Below the pieces are notes generated by a model. The model worked only from the letters and a program-made list of their open reading frames with translations. It did not search any database and was not told the DNA's origin. A program made the translations under genes and the position numbers. Below are positions 45,454 to 56,174 of a DNA stretch of 64,000 bases, one piece after another; position 1 is the first letter of the stretch; every line of letters starts with the position of its first letter. The stretch lies in NCBI GenBank assembly GCA_002270565.1, contig NQMI01000017.1, positions 10,150 to 74,149 on the forward strand. The letters are read 5' to 3'. Origin of the DNA: Stenocarpella maydis (taxonomy: Eukaryota; Ascomycota; Sordariomycetes; Diaporthales; Diaporthaceae).

Positions 45454-47135
45454 CTACACCTTCCCCGTCACGACGAACTGGCCCGTCTCGGTCCTCACCC
45501 TCCACCCAGCCCTCTTGAGCGCGGCCCCGACGTCCTGCCGCATGCGAGACACCCCGCCGGAGCTGTGCTTCCCCAGCCCCGTGACGACGGTGAAGCCCTC
45601 GCCGGACCGGGCCCTGCGCGCCCTGTCCTCGCCGAGCCCCACCCACCACTCCTGGGTGCGCTGGAGCGCGATGCGCACCCCGTCGGCGACGGGCACGCCG
45701 TGCAGGTCGATCTGGTCGCTCGTCGAGCTCCCGTCGACCAGCGCCTCGTACGCCTCGCTCTGCGCCGCCCGAGACCGCCCCAGCTGCTCGCGCGCACGCT
45801 CCGCCAGGACGCCTGCCACGGGGCGGAAGAGCGCGTCCGACTTGCCGCGCCGGTAGCCGCTGCGCGGCGGCGAAGGCTGCGCCGTCGTCGCGCGGGCCTC
45901 GGCTGCGTCGCGCGCCAGCTCGGTGTATGCCTTGCGTGGCTTGGCGGACTGGACCGTCTGCCACCCGGTGGGGGACGTGGTGGCGGCGTTGGACGAGCTT
46001 GATGATGGCATCAGCCGTGGGAGTGAGCTCCGCCGGGTGAGGGGCCGAGACGCGGCAAGGGAGGGCGAGGCTGGGCTGCTGGCTGCCTTGTCCTCTGCAT
46101 CTAGGCCCAGAGGCTTGAGGCGGTACTCGACGTCGAGCGTTGCCTTACCAGCCTTGTCCTTTGGCGCCTCCGCTCCGGAGCGACCTGCATGGAGTCAGCG
46201 GGTTGTCCGGGACATCTCGTGAAGGTGGGGACAATAGGGGGTAGGCCGTGCATCACAGCATCGCAGCATCGCATAGAGGGCATTGATTGACTCGGGGGCG
46301 AGCTGGAGATCTATCCTTGCCTTTCTTGTGGCCAACATGGTCATCGTGCCGGAAAGCCCCATCAATTCCCCTTGGACGAAGGCCGTTTTCCTCCAAGAAG
46401 TGGGTGCTAAGCAGCTCCTCACAAGCCTTTGGGAAGTCACCGTCTGCCTTTCTGAGGGCGAACCTAATATCCATATCCTTGAGGAGAGGAAACATGGCTT
46501 TCAGCTCAGCTATCTTGCCATCCTCATCCAAGGCCAGGACGTCAGCATCCTGGAAGTCCAGCAACCGGAACTGCTCGGACAGGGTGTCACTGAGATCGGC
46601 CCTGGAGGAGACGTCGGTGCAGGGCTTGGAACCAGAGAGGGAGTGCGATGAGTTGGAGGCGGCAGGGCCCTCGAGACCTGCGAGGTCATCCGCGGCGCCG
46701 TCCACGCCGGCCGCGCTGAAGCGAGAGGCCTCTTCAGCTTCTGCGTCCTGCGACAGGCCTTGCAGGACAGCACGGGCCTCTCCGAACTGGGCGGTCAGGT
46801 CGTAGTCACCGACAATAGCAATGATGAGGGACTCGTCGAGGGCAGAGCGAAACTCATGCTTGTGAGGCATTAGCTGAGTCCTACATGCATGTTGGGGCTC
46901 TGGCTTACAACGAGGCTGCCCATCAGCGAGGCTTCACTGTCCCCCATGCTCCCACCACCACCGAGAAGCGGCTCGAGTTCAAAACCAAAGCAAGAGGTAC
47001 AGGTCCGGGCGTTGATCGAGTGCAAGTGAGCAGAGACAGTGTTTCATTTCCGTGCGCTGGCGGGCTCACGTCCTTGGGGCGGTGGTGCGGGCCTGTCATA
47101 ATCAGCGATGGGTTGTTGTTGTTTTGGGCAGCCAT
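45454..47135 (-). CDS. CUE-DUF1771-Smr domain protein
   Basis: Three exons, 47135-47070, 46873-46321 and 46184-45454, give 449 aa. The first intron is 196 bp (GT-AG). The second (46185-46320) joins in phase only with a GC donor (AAAG|GCAAGG) and the acceptor CATGCAG, so it is a GC-AG intron. Domains in order: a helical N-terminal part (FRSALDESLIIAIVGDYDLT), a CUE-like ubiquitin-binding helix bundle (KIAELKAMFPLLKDMDIRFA), DUF1771 (YRRGKSDALFRPVAGVLAER) and a C-terminal Smr domain with DLHGVPVADGVRIAL and VVTGLGKHSSGGVSR. Smr domains of this eukaryotic type bind or nick nucleic acids, and yeast Cue2 cleaves mRNA at stalled ribosomes. The architecture suggests RNA quality control linked to ubiquitin; that role is inferred. 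Confidence 0.85.
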
Positions 47136-48750
47136 GCGAGCGTCGACACAGGGTCATGATTCAATTTTGAGGGTGCTTGGTTTGCTGGCCGCACAGGTGC
47201 CTGATGCAGCTTAGCGCGGGTTGGTCATCTGGATGATTGTGCTGTGCACTCTTGAGTCTCAGGCTGAAGTCTGCCCATGACGCGAGCCTGCTTGTCCTTG
47301 GTGTCTGCTGTGCATGAGAGGCATCATGGTTCTCAGTTCCATGACTTCAGCTGCTGGAATATGGATCGGCAGGGGGAGAGAGAGGAGGGATAAAATGGCC
47401 GGAAACGGTGATGCCTTGGGAGGACTCGCGAGCCTGTTGACAACCTAAGCATCCATGTGTTGTGCCCGCAGCCGGGACACCCTGACATGCACCTGGCCTA
47501 CGTGGCAGCCGGCTACAAACCTACCAAGCACACTACGGCTGCTGATATTAAGCTCTCGTTGCATGTCAGGTCAGGCAGTCCAGCGGCGCCGGCGCCGGAA
47601 TAAGGATCAAGAAACATGGACCATGGCTGACGCGGTCGTATTCCCCGCGGCCCATCAGATGCAGCCCGTTGCCAGCGCCGCGGGGGCCGTCCAGAGCTGC
47701 TCATGTCCCAGAGTTGTGCTATTTCTGACGCGAAGAAGGGGTCCGCGGACGTCACCAGGATCTACACCAGCACCCGGCAGTGGGTCTGGATCCACCCAGG
47801 AAAGGCGTCCGAAGCTCCCGGAGACGGACGCTGCGCACTGCTCTCGTAACACCAACGAACAAGCCTCTTCGGTAATCTGTAGACTGGACCAGCTGGATTA
47901 TATGACCTGGACAGCGGCAGCGCCTGCCTGCTGCCACGGGCCATCAATGACTGCCTCAGTCCATCCGCTGACGACTCACCGGTGACCACATTGCTGCAGC
48001 TGTCCAGCTCATCAACACCACTGATATCACCGCCTCCACCACAGCAACCGTCTGCCGTCTGGGGTCTGGTGCGCAGCCCGTGACTCGCGAGGCAGGAGTG
48101 GATGTAAACAGGTCAACCTCGGGGGCTCAGGCTCACTCCCACTCACCCCCACTCGTATTGCTGGGGCCGGACAGGCTCATCTCGACAGGGAAGCCGTCCG
48201 TTTGGTGGCACTTCTCATCACCTTCCCTGCCCGCAGCAACCTTAGCAGCAGGTGGGCCGACATCATCCAGGCATGTCCTCCCGCGACCTCCCTATAAGCC
48301 GAGCTCGCCGCTGCCGTCCTAGCCTGTGCTCGTTCATGCGCCAGGCCTCTCCGGATTCTGATACGGGCAGCTGCTAGCCTCAAGGTGGACTGCAACAAGG
48401 CTCGCCATCTACGACTCGGCCTAGCATTGTTTCAGATGTCCTCACACCCACGGATCTGCGCATTGAACGAGGCTCCCTAGGCCCCGGCCCGTCACCTTGT
48501 CGCCGCCCGCCGTCTTCCTCCCGCATGCCTGCATAAAGATCAGCTTCCCCTGGTGTCCAAGGCACCTAGCAGCGCAGCACACTCGCCTCATTGTTTACAG
48601 CCCGGTTCCTACACCTGCTCATAATCTGTCCTGCCGGCGGTCCGCGCCGTGCGATCTTCACATCTGTCTTGCTCTGCCTCGTCGAACGAGGTCCGCGCCA
48701 TCAGCACCGAGGACCAGCCACTTGGCCATCAAGCCCTGGCAAAGGGCGTG
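47136..48750. other. Intergenic region, divergent promoters
   Basis: The CUE-Smr gene (minus) and amidase (plus) start 1.6 kb apart and diverge. No gene is seen in between; open stretches such as 47455-47985 have no motifs. Promoters of both genes must lie here. Confidence 0.45.
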
Positions 48751-50863
48751 ATGGCAACCGACAACAAGCACCCCTTTTGGGGTTACCCGGCGCCCGTCAA
48801 AGGGTGAGTGAGCCGGCATCCGGACGGGCCTTGGCGAGCAGCCACCCGTCATGGAATGAAGCCACCAACCCCGCAGACCTGGACAGGACAGAGGCAGGCG
48901 GCTGACGCAAACACAGGCCCGATGTTGCGTACAGGCCCGAGCGCAAATCGAACCCGGCCATGCGAGGATGGATCCTGATGCCGGCAGCGTATCTGCTCGA
49001 GCAGGTGCGCCCTCTCAGGGAGATGATCTGGTCAAATGCCGGCTTCTCGTCGCTGCGTAAGCTCCGCGAGAAGATCGAGAACTACGAGCCGCTGCATGAT
49101 CCGACGGTGGTGCCCCTGGATCACAGCCTTCTCTCTCAGGCCAGCGGAGATGGGGACACGCACCTCAATGGCAATGGAAACGGGCACGGGAGCGGTGGCG
49201 CGCCACCACGGGAACCAGCAGACCCGGCCCCACGTACAGACTCATCCCCCCACAGCATCTCACTCACCAGCTACTACTCGGCCAAGACATATCGCGACCT
49301 GTACCTGAAGGGCGATCTGACGCCTACCGACGTCGCAAAGGCCATACTACCCCTGATCCGGCGAGACATCGAGCCCAAGGGGTCTCACCACCTCATCTTC
49401 TTCGACAGCAAGGCCGAGCTGGTCCTCAGGGCAGCCGATGAGTCCACCCGGCGCTACCGCGAGAGGCGCTCGTTGGGCCCGCTCGACGGCGTGCCGTGCG
49501 CCATCAAGGACGAGTATGACCTCGACGGGTACAAGTGTTGCCTGGGCTCCGTCAACGACTACACCGCCGAGGCCGCCGAAGAGGACGGCAGCATCACATC
49601 CTGGTGCGTCAAGAAGCTGCTGGAAGCCGGCGTCGTCATTGTCGGCAAGACGAGCATGGTCGAGTTCGGGCTTGACACGCCCGGCAACAACCCCATCTAC
49701 GGCACCCCGCGGAACCCCTTCAACGAGGACTACTACACGGGCGGGTCCTCGTCGGGCACGGCGGCGGCCATCGGGTCCGGCCTGATCCCCATCGGGCTGG
49801 GCAGCGACGGCGGCGGGAGCATCCGCATCCCGGCGGGCTTCTGCAACATCTTTGGGCTCAAGCCGACGCACGCGCGCGTGTCGTTCTGGCCGAGCGCCAA
49901 CCACTCCAACACGTGCGCCGTCAACGGGCCCATGGCGGCCGACATGGAGTCGCTGGCCATGCTCTTCCACGTCGTCGCCACGCCGCACCCGGACTCGCCC
50001 TTCGCCTTCCCCAGCGTCCCGAGGATCCCCCCTGCGGCCAAGCTGCTCGAGCAGGCGCCGCCCGGGAGGCCAAGGGTCCTCGGCATCTGCCGCGCCTGGT
50101 TCGACGACTGCGCGCCTGCGGTCAGGGAGCTGTGCGAGGGCATGGTAGACACGCTGGTGTCCAGGCACGGCTACAAGGTGGTGGACATCCAGATCCCGTT
50201 CCTGCCGGAGGGCCAGTTCGCGCATGCCATGACGGTGCTGACGGATGCGGCGACGCTGTTGCCAAAGTACGACAACCTGACCTTTGCGAACCGGTAAGTC
50301 CCCTGCTACCTGTTGTTCTCTTGGTATGAGACCACAAGGACACGCATCGCTGACCACAGACCTCCCCGCGCAGCATCCTCCTGGCCCTAGGCCGCACAAC
50401 CCCAGCGACGGACTACCTCCTCGCCCAGAAGCTGCGGCGCTGCCTGGTGTCGCACCTGTCGTACCTGTGGCGGCAGCACCCAGGGATGCTGATCATCACG
50501 CCGACGACGGCCTGCGCGGGCTGGCGGATCCGGGACGGCGGCGGCGAGCTGAAGGTGGGCATCTCGGACGGCGACAAGACCATCGAGACGATGCGCTACG
50601 TATGGCTGGGCAACTTCTGCGGCCTGCCGTCCATCAACGTCCCCGCGGGCTACGCGAGCCCGGACGCCGGCGGCAGGGGAGAGAGGGTCGCGGACAAGAG
50701 CACCGTGGGCAAGATCCCTGTCGGGCTCATGGCTACGGGCGAGTGGGCTTCCGAGGAGAGCCTGATCAAGTTTGGCGCCGAGGCCGAGAGGGCTGGCGCC
50801 GAGTGGCGGGAGAGGCCCAGGGGGTGGGTTGACGTTGTCGAGCTGGCTAGGAAGGCGAAGTAG
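48751..50863 (+). CDS. Amidase (amidase-signature family)
   Basis: Three exons, 48751-48803, 48917-50293 and 50374-50863, with introns of 113 and 80 bp, give 639 aa. The first exon encodes MATDNKHPFWGYPAPVKG; exon 2 continues PDVAYRPERKSNPAMRGWIL. After a long N-terminal extension with an Asn/Gly-rich stretch (HLNGNGNGHGSGG), the amidase core begins near SLTSYYSAKTYRDLYLKGDL. The Ser-cisSer-Lys triad is visible: Lys in VPCAIKDEYD, and the Ser residues in TGGSSSGTAAAIGSGLIPIG and LGSDGGGSIRIPAG. The C-terminal part has GNFCGLPSINVPAG. It hydrolyses a carboxylic or fatty-acid amide; the substrate is unknown. The length and N-terminal extension resemble fungal fatty-acid-amide-hydrolase-like enzymes rather than GatA. 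An ATG at 48960 would give a shorter form. Confidence 0.9.
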
Positions 50864-51146
50864 AAACACTTTTGGGGGGGGGGGGATATCCATTCCGCGT
50901 GTTTTGCTTTGGTTGCAAAAGAGAGGTCATTCCTTTACAGATACCACGGGGCTTAGACAACAGGCGTCAATGTGGGCTGTGCTTTGTTACATATATATAT
51001 ACATATATATGTACCTAGGTATATATATATGCCGTACCACAATCCCTGCTCCACTGATGAGAATCAAGGAGTTGTGCATCTGAATAAAGGGCGGTGCATT
51101 TATACATGGATGCTACCTCATTATTTCCGCTTCCCAACCTGGGTTC
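50864..51146. other. Intergenic, G11 run, TACCTAGGTA and AT microsatellite
   Basis: A G11 run lies at about 50874-50884, and an (AT)n stretch brackets a TACCTAGGTA at 51012-51021. No gene is seen. Confidence 0.6.
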
Positions 51147-51311
51147 CTTCTTGGGAGGCCATCAGCTCACCACAACGGAATGGTCACCACCCTCCACGCC
51201 CTCGACTACAACCGTGTCGAATACCAGGCCAGTCTTCCTAAACCACCCCGTCCGGACCTCCTCCCCGTCCACCACCACAGCCGGCTTGCTCCCCTGCTGC
51301 ACAACAGGCAG
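51147..51311. repeat. Direct repeat of the GH78 3' end, copy 1 (165 bp)
   Basis: It is the same length as 51354-51518 and appears identical, lying just left of an N gap. The coding copy is the right one. This copy is followed by 31 bases of unmatched sequence before the gap. Confidence 0.85.
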
Positions 51312-51342
51312 AAGGTCCAGTCAAAGACGAGCCCAACGACGA

Positions 51343-51353
51343 NNNNNNNNNNN
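51343..51353. other. Assembly gap (11 N) between duplicated contig ends
   Basis: The sequence to the right of the gap repeats what lies to the left, as happens when two overlapping contig ends are joined without being merged. Confidence 0.9.
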
Positions 51354-51368
51354 CTTCTTGGGAGGCCA

Positions 51369-53450
51369 TCAGCTCACCACAACGGAATGGTCACCACCCT
51401 CCACGCCCTCGACTACAACCGTGTCGAATACCAGGCCAGTCTTCCTAAACCACCCCGTCCGGACCTCCTCCCCGTCCACCACCACAGCCGGCTTGCTCCC
51501 CTGCTGCACAACAGGCAGGACCAGCCTCCCCGCCGTGCCAGCGGGCGTGCTCACGCCCGCACTATACCCAGCCCCGTCCGCCGCCACATCCCACCGGGCC
51601 CGGAACTTGCCCAGCGCCGTCACGAACCCGCCCTCGGCGAAGCCCAGCCCCCCAAACTGCGGCGCAAACAACCACGCGCTGCCCGCGCGGGCCGTGACGC
51701 TCAGCCCCAGCACGAACTCGGTCAGCGCGCTCGTCGGCCCCGACGACCACCCGTGCGCGTGCGAGACGTAGCTGAAGTCGCCGCCGTACCCCCTGCCCCA
51801 GCGGTACCCAAACGTGCCGTCGACGAGGTACCCCTCGACCGCGGTGCTCTGCGTGCCGTTCCCGTTGGCCAGGTACCACCCCCAGCTGGTCCTCACCAGG
51901 TCCAGCGCCCGGGCCGTCTCGCCGGCCGCCAGGTGCGCCTGCACCTCGAACGACGAGACGAACGGGCTGATGTTGCCGGGCAGCTCGGGCGCCTCGGCGC
52001 CGAGGGGCGTCCAGTTGTCTGTCAGGCGCGACGAGATGGCCCGCGCCGCGGGGGTGCTGGGGTCGACCACGCCGAAGACGACGGCCATCGAGTTTGCGTC
52101 CTGGGGGTGCAGCGCCGTGGCTGTCGCGTTGTCCCTGAAGGCGCCGTAGGCCGCGTCGAAGCAGTGCGCCAGCGTGGCGTTCCGGAGCGCCGCGGCGCGC
52201 CTGGCCCACAAGGCCGGGAGGCCGGTTGTGCTGCTGCTGCTGCTGCCGCCGCCGCCGCCGCCTTCCCGCCAGGCCGCCAGCTCTGCGCCGGTGGTGAGCG
52301 TGCGGTACAGGATCATCTGCGCCGAGGACATGTTGAACCCCGTCTGCCAGCGGGCCCAGTCGCGCGTGCCCGTGACGTTGAGCAGGCCCGACGACGGCTG
52401 CACCTTGGCGTGGATGTAGTCCATGGCGGCGCGGTACCCGTCCCAGTTGCGCGCCAGGAAGCCCGTGTCGTTGGTGTAGAGCACGTAGTTGTACGTCCCA
52501 ATCATGGTCCACATGTGGTACGTGTCGCTGCCCTGTTGCAGCAGCGGCGGGCCCGCCTCGGGGAAGGAGCCGTCCCTGTTCTGGTGGTCGTACATGGCCT
52601 GCAGGGCGTTGCGCACGCTGTCGAGGTCACCCACGCTCACGAAGGTCGAGGGCACCGCGATGCCCATGTCACCCGGCCACACCGCGCGGTCGCGCTTCGC
52701 CCCGTCGACAATGATCGTGTCCCCCGGGCCCAGGGTGCCGTTGTTGGCCCAGCTCGTGTCGACGAAGGGGACCCAGCGGCCGGTGTTGACGGGCACGGCG
52801 TTGGTCTGGAGGGTGTATGCCCCGCTGTACCAGATCTTGTTCAGCAGCTCGTCCGAGCTGTGGAAGTAGCCCTGGTAGGCCCGGAGGTTGGACCACGTGG
52901 GCTGGAAGCCGATCTCGAGCTCGATGGAGGAGACGTCCGCCGATGCCGACCCGGATATCAGGAACAGCGTGAGGTAGCGGAAGCCCCCGCGCAGCTTCTC
53001 GTCGGGCATGGTGTAGGTGACCGCCCCTGCGCCGGTGAAGTTGGAATAGATGGCCCCATCTGGCCCGGCAAACTTGCCATTGGACGAGTCGGACCATTCT
53101 CCGATCCAGTTCTTCGCCTCCGTAAAGGCCAGTCCAACCGCGCCACCCCCGGCCCCGGAAGCAGTGTACTTGAGCGTGACGATCCCGCCGACCTCCTTGC
53201 CGAAGTCAAGGACGAGTTTCGACCCGTTTGTGGCCAGGTGGGCGGATCCGTTCCAGGACGATATGACGGTCCCGTCAGCGGCGGACAACACAGTCCTTGG
53301 GCAGACGGTCCGTGACTCTGGCGCGAAGTTGTTGGCGTCCCATTTCCCGGGGAACGCGGCCTCGGAGGTGGTGCTGCAGGCCGTGTCCCGCCAGCAAGAC
53401 TGGCCGGCAGCGGTGGAGGCCACGAGGCCAATGAGTAAGGTCAGGGCCAT
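51369..53450 (-). CDS. Secreted GH78 alpha-L-rhamnosidase
   Basis: A single-exon gene of 693 aa. The ATG at 53450 starts a signal peptide (MALTLLIGLVASTAAGQS). Conserved blocks are SNLRAYQGYFHSSDELLNKI, WYSGAYTLQTNAVPVNTGRW, GAKRDRAVWPGDMGIAVPST (the acidic DRxxWxGD block), YNYVLYTNDTGFLARNWDGY, GYLVDGTFGYRWGRGYGGDF and SYVSHAHGWSSGPTSALTEF. These define the six-hairpin (alpha/alpha)6 barrel of GH78. It releases terminal alpha-L-rhamnose from plant glycosides or rhamnogalacturonan outside the cell. Many NxS/T sites fit secretion. A low-complexity Gly/Ser insert (GGGGGGSSSSSTTG) sits mid-protein. The last 50 codons are part of a duplicated segment at an assembly gap, but the frame ends normally (HSVVVS). 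Confidence 0.9.
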   Translation of the reverse strand: MALTLLIGLVASTAAGQSCWRDTACSTTSEAAFPGKWDANNFAPESRTVCPRTVLSAADGTVISSWNGSAHLATNGSKLVLDFGKEVGGIVTLKYTASGAGGGAVGLAFTEAKNWIGEWSDSSNGKFAGPDGAIYSNFTGAGAVTYTMPDEKLRGGFRYLTLFLISGSASADVSSIELEIGFQPTWSNLRAYQGYFHSSDELLNKIWYSGAYTLQTNAVPVNTGRWVPFVDTSWANNGTLGPGDTIIVDGAKRDRAVWPGDMGIAVPSTFVSVGDLDSVRNALQAMYDHQNRDGSFPEAGPPLLQQGSDTYHMWTMIGTYNYVLYTNDTGFLARNWDGYRAAMDYIHAKVQPSSGLLNVTGTRDWARWQTGFNMSSAQMILYRTLTTGAELAAWREGGGGGGSSSSSTTGLPALWARRAAALRNATLAHCFDAAYGAFRDNATATALHPQDANSMAVVFGVVDPSTPAARAISSRLTDNWTPLGAEAPELPGNISPFVSSFEVQAHLAAGETARALDLVRTSWGWYLANGNGTQSTAVEGYLVDGTFGYRWGRGYGGDFSYVSHAHGWSSGPTSALTEFVLGLSVTARAGSAWLFAPQFGGLGFAEGGFVTALGKFRARWDVAADGAGYSAGVSTPAGTAGRLVLPVVQQGSKPAVVVDGEEVRTGWFRKTGLVFDTVVVEGVEGGDHSVVVS

Positions 53451-56174
53451 GGTGTTGAAGCTTCTTTGTCCGGAGGCATCCAAGGACGCAACCAGCTTCT
53501 GTTATTTACCATTCTTGTCGTGCTACCCCGGTCGACCTCTTTCGGTGGCGCTCGGTTTTGGCCTTGGTTTCCGCATTGCTCGGTGCATTTGGGGACCGAG
53601 ACGTGGTTGACAATTCGGGGATCTCCAGTGTGGGCAAACCTGCACATGCTCGTTTTCTTTGTGGATTACAAGGGTGAAGGAACCGGAGGTCACTCATGAT
53701 AGACGGTAGCCTGTCGAGTAGCCCCTCTGGGGAAGCTGGAGAAGCTGGGGAAGACCCCTGAGATCCCGGATGCGCGGGGACGAGGCTCGCTACAATTATG
53801 CCGAGACTGCGTATATAAGCAGGGGCTCGATTGCCATAGACAGACAGCTCGGGGGCTCGGGTTCTTCTCCTCAGCCTTCATTTGCATCAGTATCGATTCG
53901 AGCTCCGCGACGGGAACACGCGGGCCTGTATATGCATGACTTTTCCGGCTGCCAGTTGATCTTGCTAGCCGCTAGTTCCTTGGGTGCCTGTAGGTAGTCT
54001 GCTGAGGCTCCTACCAAGATCCCGCTTGATCGTATTTCGGCGGGGTAGAAACCCCATGACAAGAGGTGTCGATCATGCGGTGTAATCTCATCCGTGAGAA
54101 ACGCAGTTTTGAATTCCAGCATCGGCTTTTTGAGCTCGAGTACCTAGGTACCTATACCCGCTTGGCACCGGTGAAGGTGCATCAGAGAACCTTGGGAAGT
54201 ATACTAATTCGTCTCAAATATGGGCCTTGCCGATCATCCGTAAACCTTACGATGCACTACGGAGTATACGCTTTTCAACGGCAAGGGCGACGAACGCCTG
54301 ATCGGGCCCATGAGTCCGGGCCGCCGAGGACGTGGTTGACACTACTTCCAATGCTCGGTCTCGTACAAGACCCATGCATAACCATGCGTCCTGATGTGCT
54401 GCGAGCGTTGCAACCCCCCTCACCTCCGCCCTTTTCAATGCTCCTGCCTCCGAGGACTTGACTCATCGGACTTGCGTGTGTGGCATCGTTGCGCACGGTA
54501 TTGCGGGGGTATGAAGTGTACGCTGTAGTCAGGCGTCCGGGTGGTGTTGATGCCGGGAGTGGGGTCGCAACTCGAGGATACCTAAGTAGGTATGTGTGCT
54601 GCCACCATATGATTACCATTTTATCTACCTTGTGACGGATCGCCTGTCCATATCGGAAATCTGGTCAATGATGCAGTCCCCTCCAACATCCTGACGGATA
54701 ACAGTTAGTCAGTCGACTTCAGGCTGACGCCTCTGGTGACATAGCTCAAGCTACAGTGCTCCACGTATTAATATGTAGTCATCTGGGGCACTCGGAGACG
54801 ACGAAACATCTCCACCAACAAACGTCCAGGTGGCAATTCCTTGTGCCCGTTGTGTTTCATCATCTCATCCCAACATTCTCATGATAGTCATATGAGCGCA
54901 TGGTAATCATAAATGCCGCGCAACTGGGAACACTGTTATTGCCAAGCCCGGATCTGCTCGACAAGTCCGCCCTATCCCACGGGATTGGCCCCTTCGGCCT
55001 CACTACCTCGAGTTCTGGCAAGCCTCCCTTCGAGGCTGCGCAGCGTTTTCCAGCAGACCCCGATGAACTCACCTTGTTTTCAGCTTATGACAGGCTCTTC
55101 CCAGCCACACACGCCGGCCATGCGAGGGTTGGGGGCGGCAGGCCGTAGAGGCTTGATTCTTCGGAAACCGGAACCGTGAGAAGCCTGACTCTGGCCTGGG
55201 AGCCCCTGCATTGACCATCTCGTCTCATCGCCCCGAATAACCTCAGCCCTAGCGTTTCTACTTCCAGTCTTTCAGACCAAAATCTCGGCGGACACTCGCA
55301 ACCTTTGTCTTCGGGCCCTCAGGGCCCCAATCCATACTAAGTGTATAAGGCTGCAACAATCTGGAATGGCATCCCGCTTTCAGGCCGCATGTGCCCAGCC
55401 GGCCCACGCTGTTGGGTTACATTCCGGCGCTGGATACCTCGCTATTAGTCACCTTTGATCTCTCTCCTCAAAACTCTCCGCGGTGATAAACTAACATTTG
55501 AAAGCATCTGGACGCTCTTCGTTACTGAACCTCGACTCGGCCATCTCATCCTGGCATCCATCCTGCTGTTTGCCCCTGAGCGGCTCAGTTAGACCATCTC
55601 AAACAGCCAAGCCTAACAAGACTGTCCATAGCTCTGGTCAGGTGAACGTGGAACCCAACGGCGAGGCCAGACTGTGTCGGTCCATCAAACCCTGAACCAT
55701 GCCTCCCGCGTGCGGCCAGCTGGGAGTGCCTGAACTACGATTCGAATTCAGACTGCTTTGACCGTGGTCTTGGCATCTTCAACCAAGCACCCCTTCGGCC
55801 CCTGAGGGCTTGTTTGGTAGCACTTCAGACAACGACGAAACCAGGTCTTGAAGTCAATATTGGCTTCGTCATCCAGACCTGCGGGTGCGAGGCGGTATAG
55901 AGTTCTAGTATCTTGGATGACATGTCGGGAACGTCTGAGGCCGACAATTAGTCCAGTCGACTCGGAATACTTGTATAAAGAGACCCAGACTCTATTCATC
56001 AGCACGAGGCTGTCTATACTCCTGCCGTCATCATCATTCATTAGCTTCATTACATTCTTCCTGAGTGCAGGCACATTCGTTCTTTTCTGGGTTCTCCAAT
56101 ACTTGCTTCTGGACTGGACGATCTTTTCTGTTTAATTAACTAGTTAACACTATTTCCGACCTTCTTTTGACAAG
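53451..56174. other. 2.7-kb intergenic region
   Basis: It contains the GH78 promoter side, a TACCTAGGTA palindrome at 54141-54150 followed by CCTATACC, and an ATACCTAAGTAGGTAT variant near 54580. A possible small gene at 55748-56050 is listed separately. No other gene is recognised. Confidence 0.45.
55748..56050 (-). CDS. Possible small protein, unknown
   Basis: A frame of about 100 codons from an ATG at 56050 has a plausible protein composition (SLVLMNRVWVSLYKYSESTG, then ANIDFKTWFRRCLKCYQTSP). It lies 125 bp from, and divergent to, the secreted-protein gene. No signal peptide, domain or family is recognised. It could be a decayed exon. Confidence 0.25.
   Translation of the reverse strand: MKLMNDDDGRSIDSLVLMNRVWVSLYKYSESTGLIVGLRRSRHVIQDTRTLYRLAPAGLDDEANIDFKTWFRRCLKCYQTSPQGPKGCLVEDAKTTVKAV

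Noticed and set aside
49347..50399. 350-codon minus-strand open frame
   Set aside because: It is antisense to the amidase exon, Arg/Gly/Val-rich, without motifs, and starts beyond an intron of the real gene.
51180..53315. 711-codon plus-strand open frame
   Set aside because: It is antisense to the GH78 gene and crosses the N gap. Its Arg/Pro/Gly-rich translation is the usual mirror of a GC-rich gene, while the minus strand carries clear GH78 motifs and a signal peptide.
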